Of a DNA stretch of 64,000 nucleotides, positions 11,789-21,573 are shown in pieces. Source of the stretch: Lyngbya confervoides BDU141951 (GTDB lineage Bacteria > Cyanobacteriota > Cyanobacteriia > Thermosynechococcales > Thermosynechococcaceae); contig NZ_JTHE03000100.1 of assembly GCF_000817775.3 (NCBI RefSeq), positions 62,001-126,000 on the forward strand, written 5' to 3'. Both the position numbers and the translations under genes were made by a program. The notes beneath the pieces were generated by a model. The model searched no databases, was not told the origin of the DNA, and was given only the letters and a program-made list of their open reading frames with translations. Each line of letters begins with the position of its first letter. The first letter of the stretch is position 1.

Positions 11789-12111
11789 GGGCCAAAATGA
11801 TCCCGTAAATCGTCGCAGAGGCCTTGGAGAAAAGCTCTAAGGTCTTTACTCTTGAAGCTGCCCCTAGGGGGGAAACCGCCTTCCCTGGGCCGATGCCCGT
11901 AGCAGAGTTCTTTCTTTTTCACTTAAACTAAGCTTGAGTAAGGATTCAAAAATGTTTATCCCGGCTATTGATGTGGGTATGGTTACGATACCCTTCTCCA
12001 CTGCCCAGACCTAACCCTATCGTGGTGGGAGAATCCTCACTCCCGCCGACCTTTTTCCTATTCCAGCACCGGCCCATGAAAAACGCGTCCTCTTGTGCGA
12101 CCCCCTTCGGT

Positions 12112-14046
12112 ATGAACAAAAAAATAGGCTCTCTGCGAACGCTGTGGCGGCTTTCTGCTCTGCTGCTGGGGTTGTGGACTGTCCAGGGGTCTGCCCTAGC
12201 CCAGGCGAATGCACAGGCGCAGGGGGACCAAGAGGACATTAATTACAGCCAGTTCATTCAACTCGTGGATCAATGTCAGGTTCGCGCAAGCTGTCAACTC
12301 AAAGAGGTGAAGATCCGCACAACCCCAAAGCAGCAGTTGATTGAGTTTCAACTTGGGGAAGGGGAGTCAGCCAAAACTCAAACCGTGGGGTTATTCAAGC
12401 GGAACCCCGAGTTGATTGAGCGCCTGAATCAAAACAATGTGGACTATACCCTCATGCCCCAGGAGGGGGACAATCCCCTGGTGGGCCTGATGATTAACCT
12501 GTTCCTCGGGTTTTTGATTGTATTACTCCTCATTGCCTTCCTGCGCCGGGCTAGTGGAGCCTCTGGGGGTGGCCCCGGCCAAATTCTCAACTTTGGCAAG
12601 TCCCGCGCCCGCTATCAGATGGATCCCGATACCGGAGTCACCTTCGAAGATGTGGCAGGCATTGAAGAGGCGAAGGAGGAACTCCAGGAGGTGGTGGGTT
12701 TTTTGAAACAACCCGAACGCTTTACCACTGTAGGGGCTCGCATTCCCAAGGGCGTGCTGCTGATTGGTCCCCCCGGAACCGGAAAAACCCTGCTGGCCAA
12801 GGCGATCGCCGGGGAGGCCGGGGTTCCCTTTTTTAGTATTTCCGGTTCGGAGTTTGTGGAAATGTTTGTGGGGGTTGGGGCTTCCCGAGTCCGCGATCTG
12901 TTCCGTAAAGCCAAAGATAGTGCCCCCTGTCTGGTGTTTGTGGACGAAATTGATGCGGTGGGTCGCCAGCGCGGGGCCGGTATTGGTGGCGGGAACGATG
13001 AGCGTGAGCAGACCCTCAACCAGCTCTTGACGGAAATGGATGGGTTTGAGGGCAATACGGGCGTAATTATTATTGCCGCCACCAACCGCCCGGATGTTCT
13101 CGATTCAGCCCTGATGCGACCCGGACGCTTTGACCGCCGCATTAATGTGGATTTGCCATCCTACAACGGACGCTTAGGAATTCTGCAGGTGCATGCCCAG
13201 AACAAGAAGCTATCAGAAGAAGTATCTCTAGAGGCCATCGCCCAGCGCACCCCAGGATTTTCCGGTGCCTCCCTGGCCAATCTGCTCAATGAAGCAGCCA
13301 TTCTCACGGCCAGACGACGGAAAGAGGCGATCACCAACCTGGAAATTGAGGATGCCATTGACCGAATCACCATCGGCCTGTCCCTGTCCCCGCTGCTGGA
13401 CAATAAGAAAAAGTGGCTCATTGCCTACCACGAGGTAGGCCACGCCTTGCTCATGACCCTGTTAGATCACACAGACCCCCTTAATAAAGTCACGATCATT
13501 CCTCGTTCGGGTGGAATTCAGGGATTTGCCCAGCAAATTTTTGATGAAGACCGGGTGGATAGTGGGTTATACAGTCGCGCCTTCCTGATGGACCAGATTA
13601 AAATCTATCTCGGTGGCCGGGCTGCTGAGGTGGAAATTTTTGGCGAGGAGGAAGTCACCATTGGCGCCAGCAGCGACCTGCAAGCTGTGGCTAACGTGGC
13701 TCGAGAAATGGTGACCAAGCTGGGGATGTCCCAGCTAGGGCATGTGGCCCTGGAGCGGGAAAATTCTGATGTATTTTTAGGCGGTGACTGGTCGTCTCGC
13801 AGCGAATATTCTGAGGATATGGCGATTAAAGTTGATTACGAAGTGCGGCAGATCGTGATGCATTGCTATGAAGAAGCTCGCCGTCTTCTGCGTGAGAATC
13901 GCCCGCTAATGGACCGTCTGGTGGAGATTCTGCTGGCTAAGGAAACCCTGGAAGGGGATGAATTTCGGGAGATTGTAAAGCAGTATAACCAAAAGTCGCT
14001 CAAGGAACCCTCCTTTCGCAAACTCTCCTCATCTTCCTCCGGCTGA
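12112..14046 (+). CDS. ftsH: ATP-dependent zinc metalloprotease FtsH
   Basis: This membrane-anchored AAA+ protease degrades damaged membrane proteins; in cyanobacteria FtsH hexamers handle photosystem repair and other quality control. From the ATG at 12112 ([13 protein letters not shown]) it has an N-terminal hydrophobic segment, a lumenal or periplasmic domain, and a second helix ([18 protein letters not shown]). The AAA domain follows with Walker A GPPGTGKT, Walker B VFVDEIDA and the second region of homology ([20 protein letters not shown]). The zinc site is HEVGH. An upstream in-frame ATG at 12076 is possible. It ends in a Ser-rich tail (KLSSSSSG). Which of the usual four cyanobacterial paralogues this is cannot be settled here. 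Confidence 0.95.
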   Translation: MNKKIGSLRTLWRLSALLLGLWTVQGSALAQANAQAQGDQEDINYSQFIQLVDQCQVRASCQLKEVKIRTTPKQQLIEFQLGEGESAKTQTVGLFKRNPELIERLNQNNVDYTLMPQEGDNPLVGLMINLFLGFLIVLLLIAFLRRASGASGGGPGQILNFGKSRARYQMDPDTGVTFEDVAGIEEAKEELQEVVGFLKQPERFTTVGARIPKGVLLIGPPGTGKTLLAKAIAGEAGVPFFSISGSEFVEMFVGVGASRVRDLFRKAKDSAPCLVFVDEIDAVGRQRGAGIGGGNDEREQTLNQLLTEMDGFEGNTGVIIIAATNRPDVLDSALMRPGRFDRRINVDLPSYNGRLGILQVHAQNKKLSEEVSLEAIAQRTPGFSGASLANLLNEAAILTARRRKEAITNLEIEDAIDRITIGLSLSPLLDNKKKWLIAYHEVGHALLMTLLDHTDPLNKVTIIPRSGGIQGFAQQIFDEDRVDSGLYSRAFLMDQIKIYLGGRAAEVEIFGEEEVTIGASSDLQAVANVAREMVTKLGMSQLGHVALERENSDVFLGGDWSSRSEYSEDMAIKVDYEVRQIVMHCYEEARRLLRENRPLMDRLVEILLAKETLEGDEFREIVKQYNQKSLKEPSFRKLSSSSSG

Positions 14047-14161
14047 AGGACCCTAGATCTTCGCCATAGTTTGAATTTGGACTGGGGCATCCCTGGGACA
14101 ATGGCGATAGGTCTGAGGCAGGTGCGGCGTGTATGATATTCAAACTGCCAGGGTATTCTTC

Positions 14162-14178
14162 TCCCTGGGACCCAGGGA
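14162..14178. repeat. 17-bp perfect palindrome
   Basis: TCCCTGGG-A-CCCAGGGA is a perfect inverted repeat with a single central base, between ftsH and the pentapeptide gene. A one-base loop is too tight for an RNA hairpin of full stem, so a protein-binding site is an alternative. Nothing else is seen in this 212 bp spacer. Confidence 0.4.
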
Positions 14179-14258
14179 ACCGCGTTTGTGTCTTCCGGAT
14201 AGCAGGCCCATAGTCTCTTCTCGCGCCCGTTGATTATTTTTAAACCATTATCCTGCCG

Positions 14259-15002
14259 ATGAATTCTCAATACGAAGTCAACTATCAATCCCACCACGAA
14301 GGAGCCGCATCGTTGGATTATCAAGATATGGATCTTGCGGGTCAGGACCTCCGAGGACTGGATTTGAGGGGGGCTAATCTTTCGGGGGCCAACCTGGAGC
14401 GGGCGGATCTGCGAGATGCCAACTTAACCCGCGCCAATTTAAGTCAGTCTATTTTAGAGAGAGCGGATTTGCGAGGGGCGATTTTAATCCGGGCCAACCT
14501 GAGCGGCGCCTCCTTAATTAGCGCAGATCTGAAGGGGGCGAACTTTACCCGCGCCAATATGAGCGATACGCTCCTGGATCAGGCCCAAATGATGGACACC
14601 ATCTTTAAAGACGCGCTGCTGACGCGCTCTAGTCTTTGGCAAACCATGCTGACACGGGCAAATTTAAGCCGGGCAAACCTCAGCGAAGCCAATTTAGAGG
14701 GGTCTGTGATGATTGGTGTGAACCTTTGGCTGGCCATTCTCAGTCGCGCCAATTTGCGAAAAACAAACCTAACTGGGGCCAGTTTGGTGGCCTGTGACCT
14801 GAGCGAGTCTATTTTGGTGGACGCAGATTTAACCGGAGCAAATTTTAGCCGGGCCAATATGGCGGGAGCGGATTTGGGGAATTTGACCCTCAATGAAACC
14901 AACTTTAGCCGGGTGATCTTGAGCTGCGCTAACGTCAGAATGGTCAAGTTCGACGATGCGAAGATGACCAAGGCCGTCATGCCTGACGGGGGAACCTACT
15001 AG
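14259..15002 (+). CDS. Pentapeptide-repeat protein
   Basis: A 247-residue protein built almost entirely of A(D/N)LXX pentapeptide repeats from about residue 25 to 240 (ADLRGANLSGANLERADL and similar). Such repeats form a right-handed quadrilateral beta helix. Cyanobacteria carry many, and most have no known role. There is no signal peptide or membrane helix, so it is probably cytosolic. The first ~25 residues (MNSQYEVNYQSHHEG) are not repeat-like. It is convergent with prfB, 12 bases apart. The DNA is correspondingly repetitive, which makes spurious antisense frames. Confidence 0.92.
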   Translation: MNSQYEVNYQSHHEGAASLDYQDMDLAGQDLRGLDLRGANLSGANLERADLRDANLTRANLSQSILERADLRGAILIRANLSGASLISADLKGANFTRANMSDTLLDQAQMMDTIFKDALLTRSSLWQTMLTRANLSRANLSEANLEGSVMIGVNLWLAILSRANLRKTNLTGASLVACDLSESILVDADLTGANFSRANMAGADLGNLTLNETNFSRVILSCANVRMVKFDDAKMTKAVMPDGGTY

Positions 15003-15014
15003 GGTCATCCCAGG

Positions 15015-16134
15015 CTAGGGTTCGTCTGTCAGGCTTTGGCTTTGGCGCAGGTAGGATTCAATGAAGGGATCAATGGCCCCGTCCATCACCTCAGTGATCG
15101 CTGGGGTTTCCTCATTAGTGCGCAAATCCTTGACCATCTGGTAGGGATGAAACACATAGTTGCGAATTTGATTTCCCCAGGCTGCCTCTACCATGTCGCC
15201 CCGGATATCTGCAATTTCCTGAGCCTTCTGCTCCTGGGCAATGACTAGCAGCTTGGCTTTTAAAAGCGCCAGCGCCTTCTCCTTATTTTGAAGCTGCGAT
15301 CGCTCCTGGGTGCAACGAACCGCCAATCCCGTGGGCAAGTGCACCACTCTCACGGCGGTTTCCACCTTATTCACATTTTGGCCCCCCTTTCCCCCCGAAC
15401 GCGAGGTGGTAATTTCTAGATCCTTATCGGGAATGTCCAATGCCACCTCGTGATCCATCAGCGGCATGACCTCAACGCCCACAAAGCTGGTCTGACGCTT
15501 GCCGTTCGCGTTGAAGGGAGAGATCCGCACCAGGCGGTGGGTTCCCTTTTCGGACCTCAGATAGCCGTAGGCGTACTTGCCTTCAATCTCCAGAGTGGCC
15601 GATTTAATCCCTGCCTCATCCCCTTCTGAAAGTTCTGCGAGCTTTAGCTTATAGCCCTGGCGTTCACCCCAGCGGGTGTACATGCGCAGCAACATTTCAG
15701 CCCAGTCCTGGGCATCGGTTCCCCCCGCCCCGGCATTCAAGGTGAGCACAGCACCGTTGGCATCGTAGGGGCCAGCAAGCAACTGCTGCAACTCCCAATG
15801 ATCCAGTGCTTGCTGCAAATCGATCAGGTTTTTTGCTGCTTCTTGAAGCAATGCCGGGTCGCTCTCCAGCTCCAGCAAATCCACCACAGCCTCGGCATCC
15901 TCCAGCTTTCCCTGCCAGTCATGAAACTGCGCGAGGCTGGATTTCAGGTCATTTAAATCTTGAAGAATACGCTGGGCTTGGGCTTGATTGTCCCAAAAGT
16001 CTGGCTCTGCGGCCTGGTGCTCTAGATCGTGAATTTTGGCATTGAGAGCAGGCAGGTCAAAGATAGTCCTGGGTCTGACCCAGGCGCTTGGACATAGAAT
16101 CAATCTCTCGCTTGAGATCGGCCATCTCTAACAT
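15015..16134 (-). CDS. prfB: Peptide chain release factor 2, requires +1 programmed frameshift
   Basis: Release factor 2 ends translation at UGA and UAA. The conserved part runs leftward from 16058 and carries the RF2 SPF tripeptide in [10 protein letters not shown] and the catalytic GGQ in [14 protein letters not shown]. The real N-terminus is in another frame: ATG at 16134 opens 25 codons ([12 protein letters not shown]...GQTQDYL), then a UGA at codon 26 (16059-16057) in the context CTT TGA C. A +1 shift resumes at GAC (16058), giving [12 protein letters not shown]. The joined protein is 372 residues. This is the same site and codon number as E. coli prfB. An uninterrupted frame from 16103 would have a meaningless N-terminus (MILCPSAW). 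Confidence 0.95.
16056..16073 (-). promoter_or_regulatory. prfB programmed frameshift site
   Basis: Read leftward the signal is a CAGGA stretch, then CTAT, then CTT TGA C. The in-frame UGA is codon 26. CAGGA may act as the internal Shine-Dalgarno-like stimulator, which in E. coli is AGGGGG. Low RF2 favours slippage of CTT onto TTT and reading of GAC. Confidence 0.9.
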
Positions 16135-16268
16135 AGAATCTACCGGTAGGAGCACTGTTGGTTTCCTGACCTAGTCTACCGGATTTTTGCCGGGCCCGGA
16201 CCCGGACCTCGTCCCTGCCGGTTCCCAAAAAATTAAAAAAACTAAAGCTATGTAACATATTGCAAAGG

Positions 16269-16274
16269 TATAAT
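16269..16274 (+). promoter_or_regulatory. Candidate -10 box of the pds-crtB unit
   Basis: TATAAT lies 70 bases before the phytoene desaturase ATG, within an AT-rich stretch starting near 16228. No clear -35 hexamer is seen at normal spacing. Confidence 0.5.
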
Positions 16275-16343
16275 GGGTCGGAGTCATTTTCTTGCCTTAG
16301 GAATATGGCTGCTCAGCTGTATCGGAGTCAATGTGGAGAGCGA

Positions 16344-17780
16344 ATGCGAGTTGCGATCGCCGGGGGCGGACTAGCAGGATTAGCCTGTGCCAAATATCTG
16401 GTGGATGCGGGGCACACCCCGATTGTTTTAGAGAGCCGAGAGGTGCTCGGCGGTCTGGTAGCGGCCTGGAAAGATGAGGAGGGAGACTGGGTTGAAACCG
16501 GTCTGCACAATTTTTTTGGGGCCTATCCCAATATGCTGCAGCTCCTGGATGAATTAGGAATCAGCGATCGCATTCAGTGGAAGCGCCACGCCCTGATTTT
16601 TAATCAGCCGGATAAGCCAGGGGTGCTCTCCTGGTTTGATGTGCCGGATATCCCGGCTCCCTTTAACGTGATTGTCTCGATTTTGCGCAATAACGACATG
16701 CTCTCCTGGGGGCAAAAGGTGCGTCTGGCGATCGGTCTGATTCCCGCCATCGTTCGCGGAGATAAATACGTGGAGTCCATGGACCGCTACACCCTCTCCG
16801 AATGGCTGGCCTCGCGGGGAATTGATCAAAAAGTAGACCAGGAAATTTTCATTGCAGCCTCTAAGGCCCTTAAGTTTATCGACCCGGATAAAATTTCTGC
16901 CACCATTCCACTGCGCGCTCTGAACAAATTCTTGCAGCAAAAAAACGGATCGCGCATTGGCTACCTGGACGGCGCCCCCCCCGATCGGCTCTGTCAGCCC
17001 ATGGTGGATTACATCACCGCCCGGGGCGGCAAGGTGCGCCTGCAGGCGCCGCTCAAGGAAATTGCTCTGCAGGAGGATGGCCGCGTTCGGCATTTTCTAA
17101 TTCGCGGTCGTGGGGGCGCAGCGGATGAAGTGCTAAGCGCAGACGCCTACGTATCAGCCCTGCCTGTGGACGTGATGAAAGTGCTGATGCCCTCCCCCTG
17201 GCAAGAGATCCCCTATTTTGCCAACTTAAAGGAGTTGGAGGGGGTGCCGGTGATTAATGTACAAATTTGGTTTGATCGCAAGCTCACCCACATTGATCAC
17301 ACCCTATTCTCGCGATCGCCCATCCTGAGTGTTTACTCAGATATGAGCAATTCTTGCAAAGCCTATGAAAATCCCCATCAGTCCATGCTGGAGCTGGTGG
17401 TCGCTCCGGCGGAAGACTGGATTCATCGTCCCGATGCGGAGATTATGGCGGCCACCCTTCAGGAACTTGAAAAGCTCTTTCCAGAACATTTACCGGAGCC
17501 AGCTCGGGTGGTAAAGAGCCATGTGGTCAAGACTCCGCGCTCTATCTACACCGCGACTCCGGGCCGTGAGCAGTTCCGACCCGCTCAGGCTTCTCCAATT
17601 CCAAACTTTTTCCTGGCGGGAAGCTACACAGCTCAGCCCTTCTTCGGAAGTATGGAAGGGGCCGTGCTTTCTGGTAAGCTGGCTGCACAGGCCATTTCAT
17701 CTGCCGAAGCAGACTCTCTGGCTGCTGTCTCGGCTCCTCTGCCAACTTCCTCCAAAACGACGAATGCTGCAACTGCCTGA
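16344..17780 (+). CDS. crtP: 15-cis-phytoene desaturase
   Basis: This FAD enzyme introduces two double bonds into phytoene to give zeta-carotene, the plant/cyanobacterial poly-cis route. It is peripheral to the thylakoid membrane and passes electrons to quinone. The N-terminal dinucleotide fold is [18 protein letters not shown], followed by [28 protein letters not shown]. The C-terminal FAD signature is [27 protein letters not shown] use the ATG at 16344, preceded by GGAGAG; the frame extends to 16260 without family support. It overlaps the phytoene synthase gene by 17 bases, the usual cyanobacterial pair. Length 478 residues, normal. Confidence 0.97.
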   Translation: MRVAIAGGGLAGLACAKYLVDAGHTPIVLESREVLGGLVAAWKDEEGDWVETGLHNFFGAYPNMLQLLDELGISDRIQWKRHALIFNQPDKPGVLSWFDVPDIPAPFNVIVSILRNNDMLSWGQKVRLAIGLIPAIVRGDKYVESMDRYTLSEWLASRGIDQKVDQEIFIAASKALKFIDPDKISATIPLRALNKFLQQKNGSRIGYLDGAPPDRLCQPMVDYITARGGKVRLQAPLKEIALQEDGRVRHFLIRGRGGAADEVLSADAYVSALPVDVMKVLMPSPWQEIPYFANLKELEGVPVINVQIWFDRKLTHIDHTLFSRSPILSVYSDMSNSCKAYENPHQSMLELVVAPAEDWIHRPDAEIMAATLQELEKLFPEHLPEPARVVKSHVVKTPRSIYTATPGREQFRPAQASPIPNFFLAGSYTAQPFFGSMEGAVLSGKLAAQAISSAEADSLAAVSAPLPTSSKTTNAATA

Positions 17781-18702
17781 AACACTGAGAAGAACCAAAG
17801 TTTTGTGTAGCCTAGAGGAGTCTTACGAGCAATGTCGTAGGATCACGGCAGATTATGCCAAAACCTTTTACCTGGGAACCCTGCTCATGACCGAAGAAAA
17901 GCGGCGGGGCATCTGGGCAATTTATGTGTGGTGTCGCCGCACCGACGAGCTGGTGGATGGACCCCAGGCAAAATTTACGACTCCCGAAACCTTGGATCGC
18001 TGGGAGGCTGAGCTAGAGGCCTTGTTTGAGGGCGACGCAACGGACGTGACCGATGTGGCCTTAATTGACACAATTCGCCGTTTTAACCTAGACATTCAAC
18101 CCTTTCGGGACATGATTGCGGGTCAGCGCATGGACTTGTACCGTAGCCGCTATGAAACCTTTGAGGAGTTGAAGCTATATTGCTATCGGGTGGCGGGCAC
18201 CGTGGGATTGATGTCGGCCTCGGTGATGGGGTTGCAGCCCTTTAGCGATGAGCTCCAGGCGCCCTGGATCGATCCCTTTGAACCCGAGATGCGAGATCCC
18301 ATTCAGCAAGCCATTGCCCTGGGAATTGCCAATCAGCTCACCAATATTCTGCGCGATGTGGGCGAAGATGCGCGGCGAGAGCGCATTTACCTGCCCTTAG
18401 AAGATTTGGCTCTCTTTAACTACACTGAGGCGGATCTGTTTCGCGGGGTGATTGACCATCGCTGGCGATCGCTTATGAAGTTTCAGATTGCCCGCGCCCG
18501 TAAGTTTTTTGCCCAGGCGGAGAGCGGCGTGCGTGCTCTGGAAAAGGATGCCCGTTGGCCTGTGTGGTCAGCGCTGGTGCTGTACCGTCAAATTTTAGAC
18601 GTCATTGAGAAAAACAATTATGACGTCTTTACCAAACGAGCCTACGTTCCTGGGATGCAAAAAATGATGACGCTGCCCTATGCCTGGATGAAGTCTCTTT
18701 AG
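17764..18702 (+). CDS. crtB: Phytoene synthase
   Basis: This enzyme condenses two geranylgeranyl diphosphates to 15-cis-phytoene, the committed step of carotenoid synthesis. It is 312 residues from the ATG at 17764. Both Asp-rich magnesium motifs are present: RRTDELVDG near residue 60 and [16 protein letters not shown] near residue 200. [14 protein letters not shown] is the central signature. The start lies inside the 3' end of phytoene desaturase, so translation is probably coupled. A longer frame back to 17521 is only antisense-free overlap with desaturase codons. The stop codon sits at the base of a hairpin that opens a tandem repeat. Confidence 0.97.
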   Translation: MLQLPETLRRTKVLCSLEESYEQCRRITADYAKTFYLGTLLMTEEKRRGIWAIYVWCRRTDELVDGPQAKFTTPETLDRWEAELEALFEGDATDVTDVALIDTIRRFNLDIQPFRDMIAGQRMDLYRSRYETFEELKLYCYRVAGTVGLMSASVMGLQPFSDELQAPWIDPFEPEMRDPIQQAIALGIANQLTNILRDVGEDARRERIYLPLEDLALFNYTEADLFRGVIDHRWRSLMKFQIARARKFFAQAESGVRALEKDARWPVWSALVLYRQILDVIEKNNYDVFTKRAYVPGMQKMMTLPYAWMKSL

Positions 18703-18772
18703 TCTGTTGTCAGACTAGATTTAGTCTATTGTCAGGCTAGATATTGTCAGGCTAGATATTGTCAGGCTAGAT
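18699..18772 (+). repeat. Tandem repeat and hairpin after crtB
   Basis: Two 22-bp units (TTAGTCTRTTGTCARRCTAGAT, 18699-18720 and 18721-18742) are followed by two 15-bp units (ATTGTCAGGCTAGAT, 18743-18757 and 18758-18772). The first unit forms a 7-bp hairpin TAGTCTG-TTGT-CAGACTA at 18700-18717 that includes the crtB stop codon. The array fills the whole spacer up to the DUF4129 gene's AAGGA ribosome site. Confidence 0.85.
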
Positions 18773-18782
18773 AAGGATCTCC

Positions 18783-19385
18783 ATGGCCGCGACCTATCAA
18801 AAAACAAGTTTGGATTGGCAACTCCAAAAGCTTGGGCAACGAGTCAGCGAGTGGATCGAGCTCCGGCTGCCCGATCGGTCATGGTTCGATGGAAACTCGC
18901 CGGCCCCCTGGGTTTTTCCCGACTGGTGGTTCGAGGTGGCGCTTTGGGGGATGGTGGCGCTTTTAGTCCTCTGCGTTGGAATCGTGCTGTATCGGTGGCT
19001 GTGGCCCTATCTGCAGGGGAAACAGCGACACCTCAAAACCTGGCGCGATCGCTCTCAAAGGGCGACTCCTCCGGTGCAATCTCCCCTGGGTTGGCTGCAG
19101 CAAGCCCAGCATCAGCAGCGTCAAGGACAGTACCGGGAGGCCTGTCGATCCCTATACATGGCGCTGCTACAGCGTCTTCATGAGGGCGACCTTGTCCCCC
19201 ATGATGCCAGTCGCACCGATGGAGAATATCAGCGGATCCTGGCGCAAACTCCAGCGGCCTTGGCTTGCCAAATCTTGATTCAAACCCATGAGCGGCTTCA
19301 GTTCGGGCAAGCGGAGATTTCCCAAGAGGGCTATGAGCGTTGTCTGGAGGCCTACCAAAGTCTAGATCGAGGCTTGCGTTCATGA
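18783..19385 (+). CDS. DUF4129 membrane protein
   Basis: A 200-residue protein with one clear transmembrane helix (residues ~50-75, FEVALWGMVALLVLCVGIVLY) and a C-terminal cytosolic or lumenal helical domain. The segment GQYREACRSLYMALLQRLHEGDLVPHDASRTDGEY is typical of DUF4129. Function is unknown; the domain is often encoded beside MoxR ATPases and DUF58 proteins, as here. The AAGGA ribosome site is at 18774-18778. The gene overlaps the DUF4350 gene as ATGA, implying coupled translation and a shared complex. Confidence 0.8.
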   Translation: MAATYQKTSLDWQLQKLGQRVSEWIELRLPDRSWFDGNSPAPWVFPDWWFEVALWGMVALLVLCVGIVLYRWLWPYLQGKQRHLKTWRDRSQRATPPVQSPLGWLQQAQHQQRQGQYREACRSLYMALLQRLHEGDLVPHDASRTDGEYQRILAQTPAALACQILIQTHERLQFGQAEISQEGYERCLEAYQSLDRGLRS

Positions 19386-20494
19386 AAGGCCCTCTCCGCC
19401 GCCGCTGGCTCTTGGGGCTGGTGATCCTGATGGTCATCGTGGGGGGGATTCTGGTGCTGGCGCCCCGCAGCGATCGCCAGGGCAGCGGATCCACCTTTAG
19501 CCGCGCTCCAGACGGGTACGGCGCCTGGTACGCCTACATGGAGCAGCGGGGCATTCCCATTCAGCGCTGGCGCCGCCCCCTTCAGGATTTGATCGCGCAG
19601 CAGCCTCAATCGGGGCACACGCTGGTTCAGGTCCTGCCCTTTCCTCGATTGAGCCTCTCGGAGTTGGAGACCGCTTGGATTCAACAGGGCAATACCTGGG
19701 TGATGTTGGGCCTGCCGCAACCGGTGACCCCAGCCCCCTTTTCCAGCCAGCTATCCACGCCTCAAGGCCCGGTCCACATTCAAACGGCTCGCCGCTATCC
19801 CCAGACCGATGAGGCGCTGCTCTCCGATCGCTTTGGGGCGGTTCTCTGGCGCGAAACCCTGGGTCAGGGCAGCATCATTTATGGGGTGCCCGCTGATTTG
19901 GCGGCGAACGCGTATCAGGAGGCGCCAGGTAATTTTCCTTTCCTGGCGAACTTGGTGGGCTCCGGCCCAATCTGGATAGACGAATATCTCCATGGCTACA
20001 AGGATCCGGAGGTCGCCCAGGCAGAAGGAGATAGGGATTGGGCGTCTTACCTTCTGAAAACGCCTCTGCTGCTGCTGTTGATTCAGGGGGGGATTTTGGT
20101 CATGGTGTTGATCTGGGCGAACAACCGTCGCTTTGGACAGCCGATTCCCCTCACGCATGCCCAACTGGACAATAGTGAAGCCTATATTCAGGCCCTGGCC
20201 GCAATTCTGCATAAAGCAGATCGCAGCGAGTTTGTGATTGAGGTTGTGGGTCGCGAAGAGCAACTGCAAGTTCAGCGATCGCTGGGGCTAGGCCATCGGG
20301 TTGTGGATCGGGAGGCCTTCCTGCGAGCCTGGACCGAACAGACAGGGCGACCGGGAGCAGATCTGATGCCATTGTTGTCCCCCGATCGACCTAAAACCGC
20401 CCGAGATCTGCGGACCTGGCTGTGGCATCTGGAGCATATTCGTCAGCACCTCCCCCAGCGATCGCGAGACCTCCGGACACCTAGCGACGGGTGA
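19382..20494 (+). CDS. DUF4350 membrane protein
   Basis: A 370-residue protein starting at the ATG at 19382, which overlaps the previous stop codon (ATGA). An N-terminal helix (WLLGLVILMVIVGGILVLA) and a second helix around residues 227-247 (LLLLLIQGGILVMVLIWANNRRFG) frame a large external domain. That domain begins SRAPDGYGAWYAYMEQRG and resembles the DUF4350 family, a probable GATase1-like fold. A shorter cytosolic tail follows the second helix. Function is unknown. The arrangement with DUF4129, MoxR and DUF58 suggests one membrane assembly served by the ATPase. Confidence 0.8.
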   Translation: MKGPLRRRWLLGLVILMVIVGGILVLAPRSDRQGSGSTFSRAPDGYGAWYAYMEQRGIPIQRWRRPLQDLIAQQPQSGHTLVQVLPFPRLSLSELETAWIQQGNTWVMLGLPQPVTPAPFSSQLSTPQGPVHIQTARRYPQTDEALLSDRFGAVLWRETLGQGSIIYGVPADLAANAYQEAPGNFPFLANLVGSGPIWIDEYLHGYKDPEVAQAEGDRDWASYLLKTPLLLLLIQGGILVMVLIWANNRRFGQPIPLTHAQLDNSEAYIQALAAILHKADRSEFVIEVVGREEQLQVQRSLGLGHRVVDREAFLRAWTEQTGRPGADLMPLLSPDRPKTARDLRTWLWHLEHIRQHLPQRSRDLRTPSDG

Positions 20495-20545
20495 GAGGGC
20501 ATGCGGATCTGTGATCTTCCTAGCCATTGCAGGGAAAGTCTAGGT

Positions 20546-20587
20546 GGGCCGGAATTCATTAAGGGCGGGCCGGAATTGATTAAGATA
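20546..20587 (+). repeat. 21-bp tandem duplication upstream of moxR
   Basis: GGGCCGGAATTCATTAAG and GGGCCGGAATTGATTAAG differ by one base across 18 positions and repeat with a 21-bp period. They lie about 30 bases before the MoxR start codon and could place duplicated promoter elements there. Confidence 0.8.
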
Positions 20588-20615
20588 AATGTGCCGTAAT
20601 TTAAGGGATGGGGGT

Positions 20616-21563
20616 ATGGAGCTTCAAGCCACCTTTATCCGTCTCCAACAGTCGCTGAATCAAACCATTGTGGGGCAGAACCCTCTGGTGGAGCAGCTCT
20701 TGGTGGCGCTTTTGGCCGGAGGGCATGTCATTTTAGAAGGGGTTCCCGGAACTGGCAAGACCCTACTGGTGAAGGTGGTAGCTCAGCTGGTCCAATCAGA
20801 ATTTCGCCGAATTCAGCTCACGCCAGATATTTTGCCCTCCGATATCATCGGGACTAATATTTTTGACCTCAACAGCCGTGAGTTTACGCTCAAAAAAGGC
20901 CCCGTGTTCACGCAAATCCTACTGGCCGACGAAGTGAACCGCACACCGCCCAAGACCCAGTCAGCCTTGCTGGAGGCCATGGAGGAACAGCAGGTCACCC
21001 TGGATGGCCAAAGCCTGCCGCTCTCGGATCTGTTTTGGGTGATTGCGACCCAGAACTCCCTGGAATTTGAAGGCACGTACCCCCTGCCAGAAGCCCAGCT
21101 GGATCGATTTCTCTTTAAGCTGCGGGTGGACTATCCCCATGGGGAAGCGGAAAAACAGATGCTGATCAACTACCAGGCTGGTTTTCAGGGAAAACGGATT
21201 GACTTGGCGGCCCTAGCCCCTCTCACCTCAGCACCTGAAATTCTGCAGGCGCGGCAGGCAGTGCGATCGCTGCGGGTGGAGGAGTCCATTCTGGACTATG
21301 TGCTAAGCCTGGTGCAAAAGACTCGGAGTCATCCCGATCTCGTCCTTGGAGCTTCCCCCAGAGCGACGGTGGCCTGGGTAAAGGGGAGTAAGGCCCAAGC
21401 CTGGCTGGCCGGGCGCAGCTTTGTGACGCCTGATGATGTTAAGGCAGTGGCCCAACCCCTCCTTCGACACCGTCTGATTCTCAGACCGGAGGCCCAGCTC
21501 GATGGCATGGAGGTGGATGCCATCATCAGATCGATTCTGGCGCACGTTCCGGTGCCTCGCTAG
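20616..21563 (+). CDS. MoxR-family AAA+ ATPase
   Basis: A cytosolic MoxR/RavA-class AAA+ ATPase, thought to act as a chaperone that assembles or activates partner proteins. Walker A is [10 protein letters not shown] (residue ~42), Walker B is LLADEVNRTPPKTQSALLEAMEE, sensor 1 is WVIATQNSLEFEGTYPLPEAQLDRFLF and a lid domain follows. The ATG at 20616 fits the family start (MELQATFIRLQ) and gives 315 residues. A frame extension to 20589 is unlikely. It lies 10 bases before the DUF58 gene, the commonest MoxR neighbour. Confidence 0.93.
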   Translation: MELQATFIRLQQSLNQTIVGQNPLVEQLLVALLAGGHVILEGVPGTGKTLLVKVVAQLVQSEFRRIQLTPDILPSDIIGTNIFDLNSREFTLKKGPVFTQILLADEVNRTPPKTQSALLEAMEEQQVTLDGQSLPLSDLFWVIATQNSLEFEGTYPLPEAQLDRFLFKLRVDYPHGEAEKQMLINYQAGFQGKRIDLAALAPLTSAPEILQARQAVRSLRVEESILDYVLSLVQKTRSHPDLVLGASPRATVAWVKGSKAQAWLAGRSFVTPDDVKAVAQPLLRHRLILRPEAQLDGMEVDAIIRSILAHVPVPR

Positions 21564-21573
21564 GGGGACTGCG

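Noticed and set aside
16058-16103. prfB starting at ATG 16103 ([15 protein letters not shown])
   Set aside because: Residues before DLPALNAK have no match with RF2, while the frameshifted reading restores the expected N-terminus.
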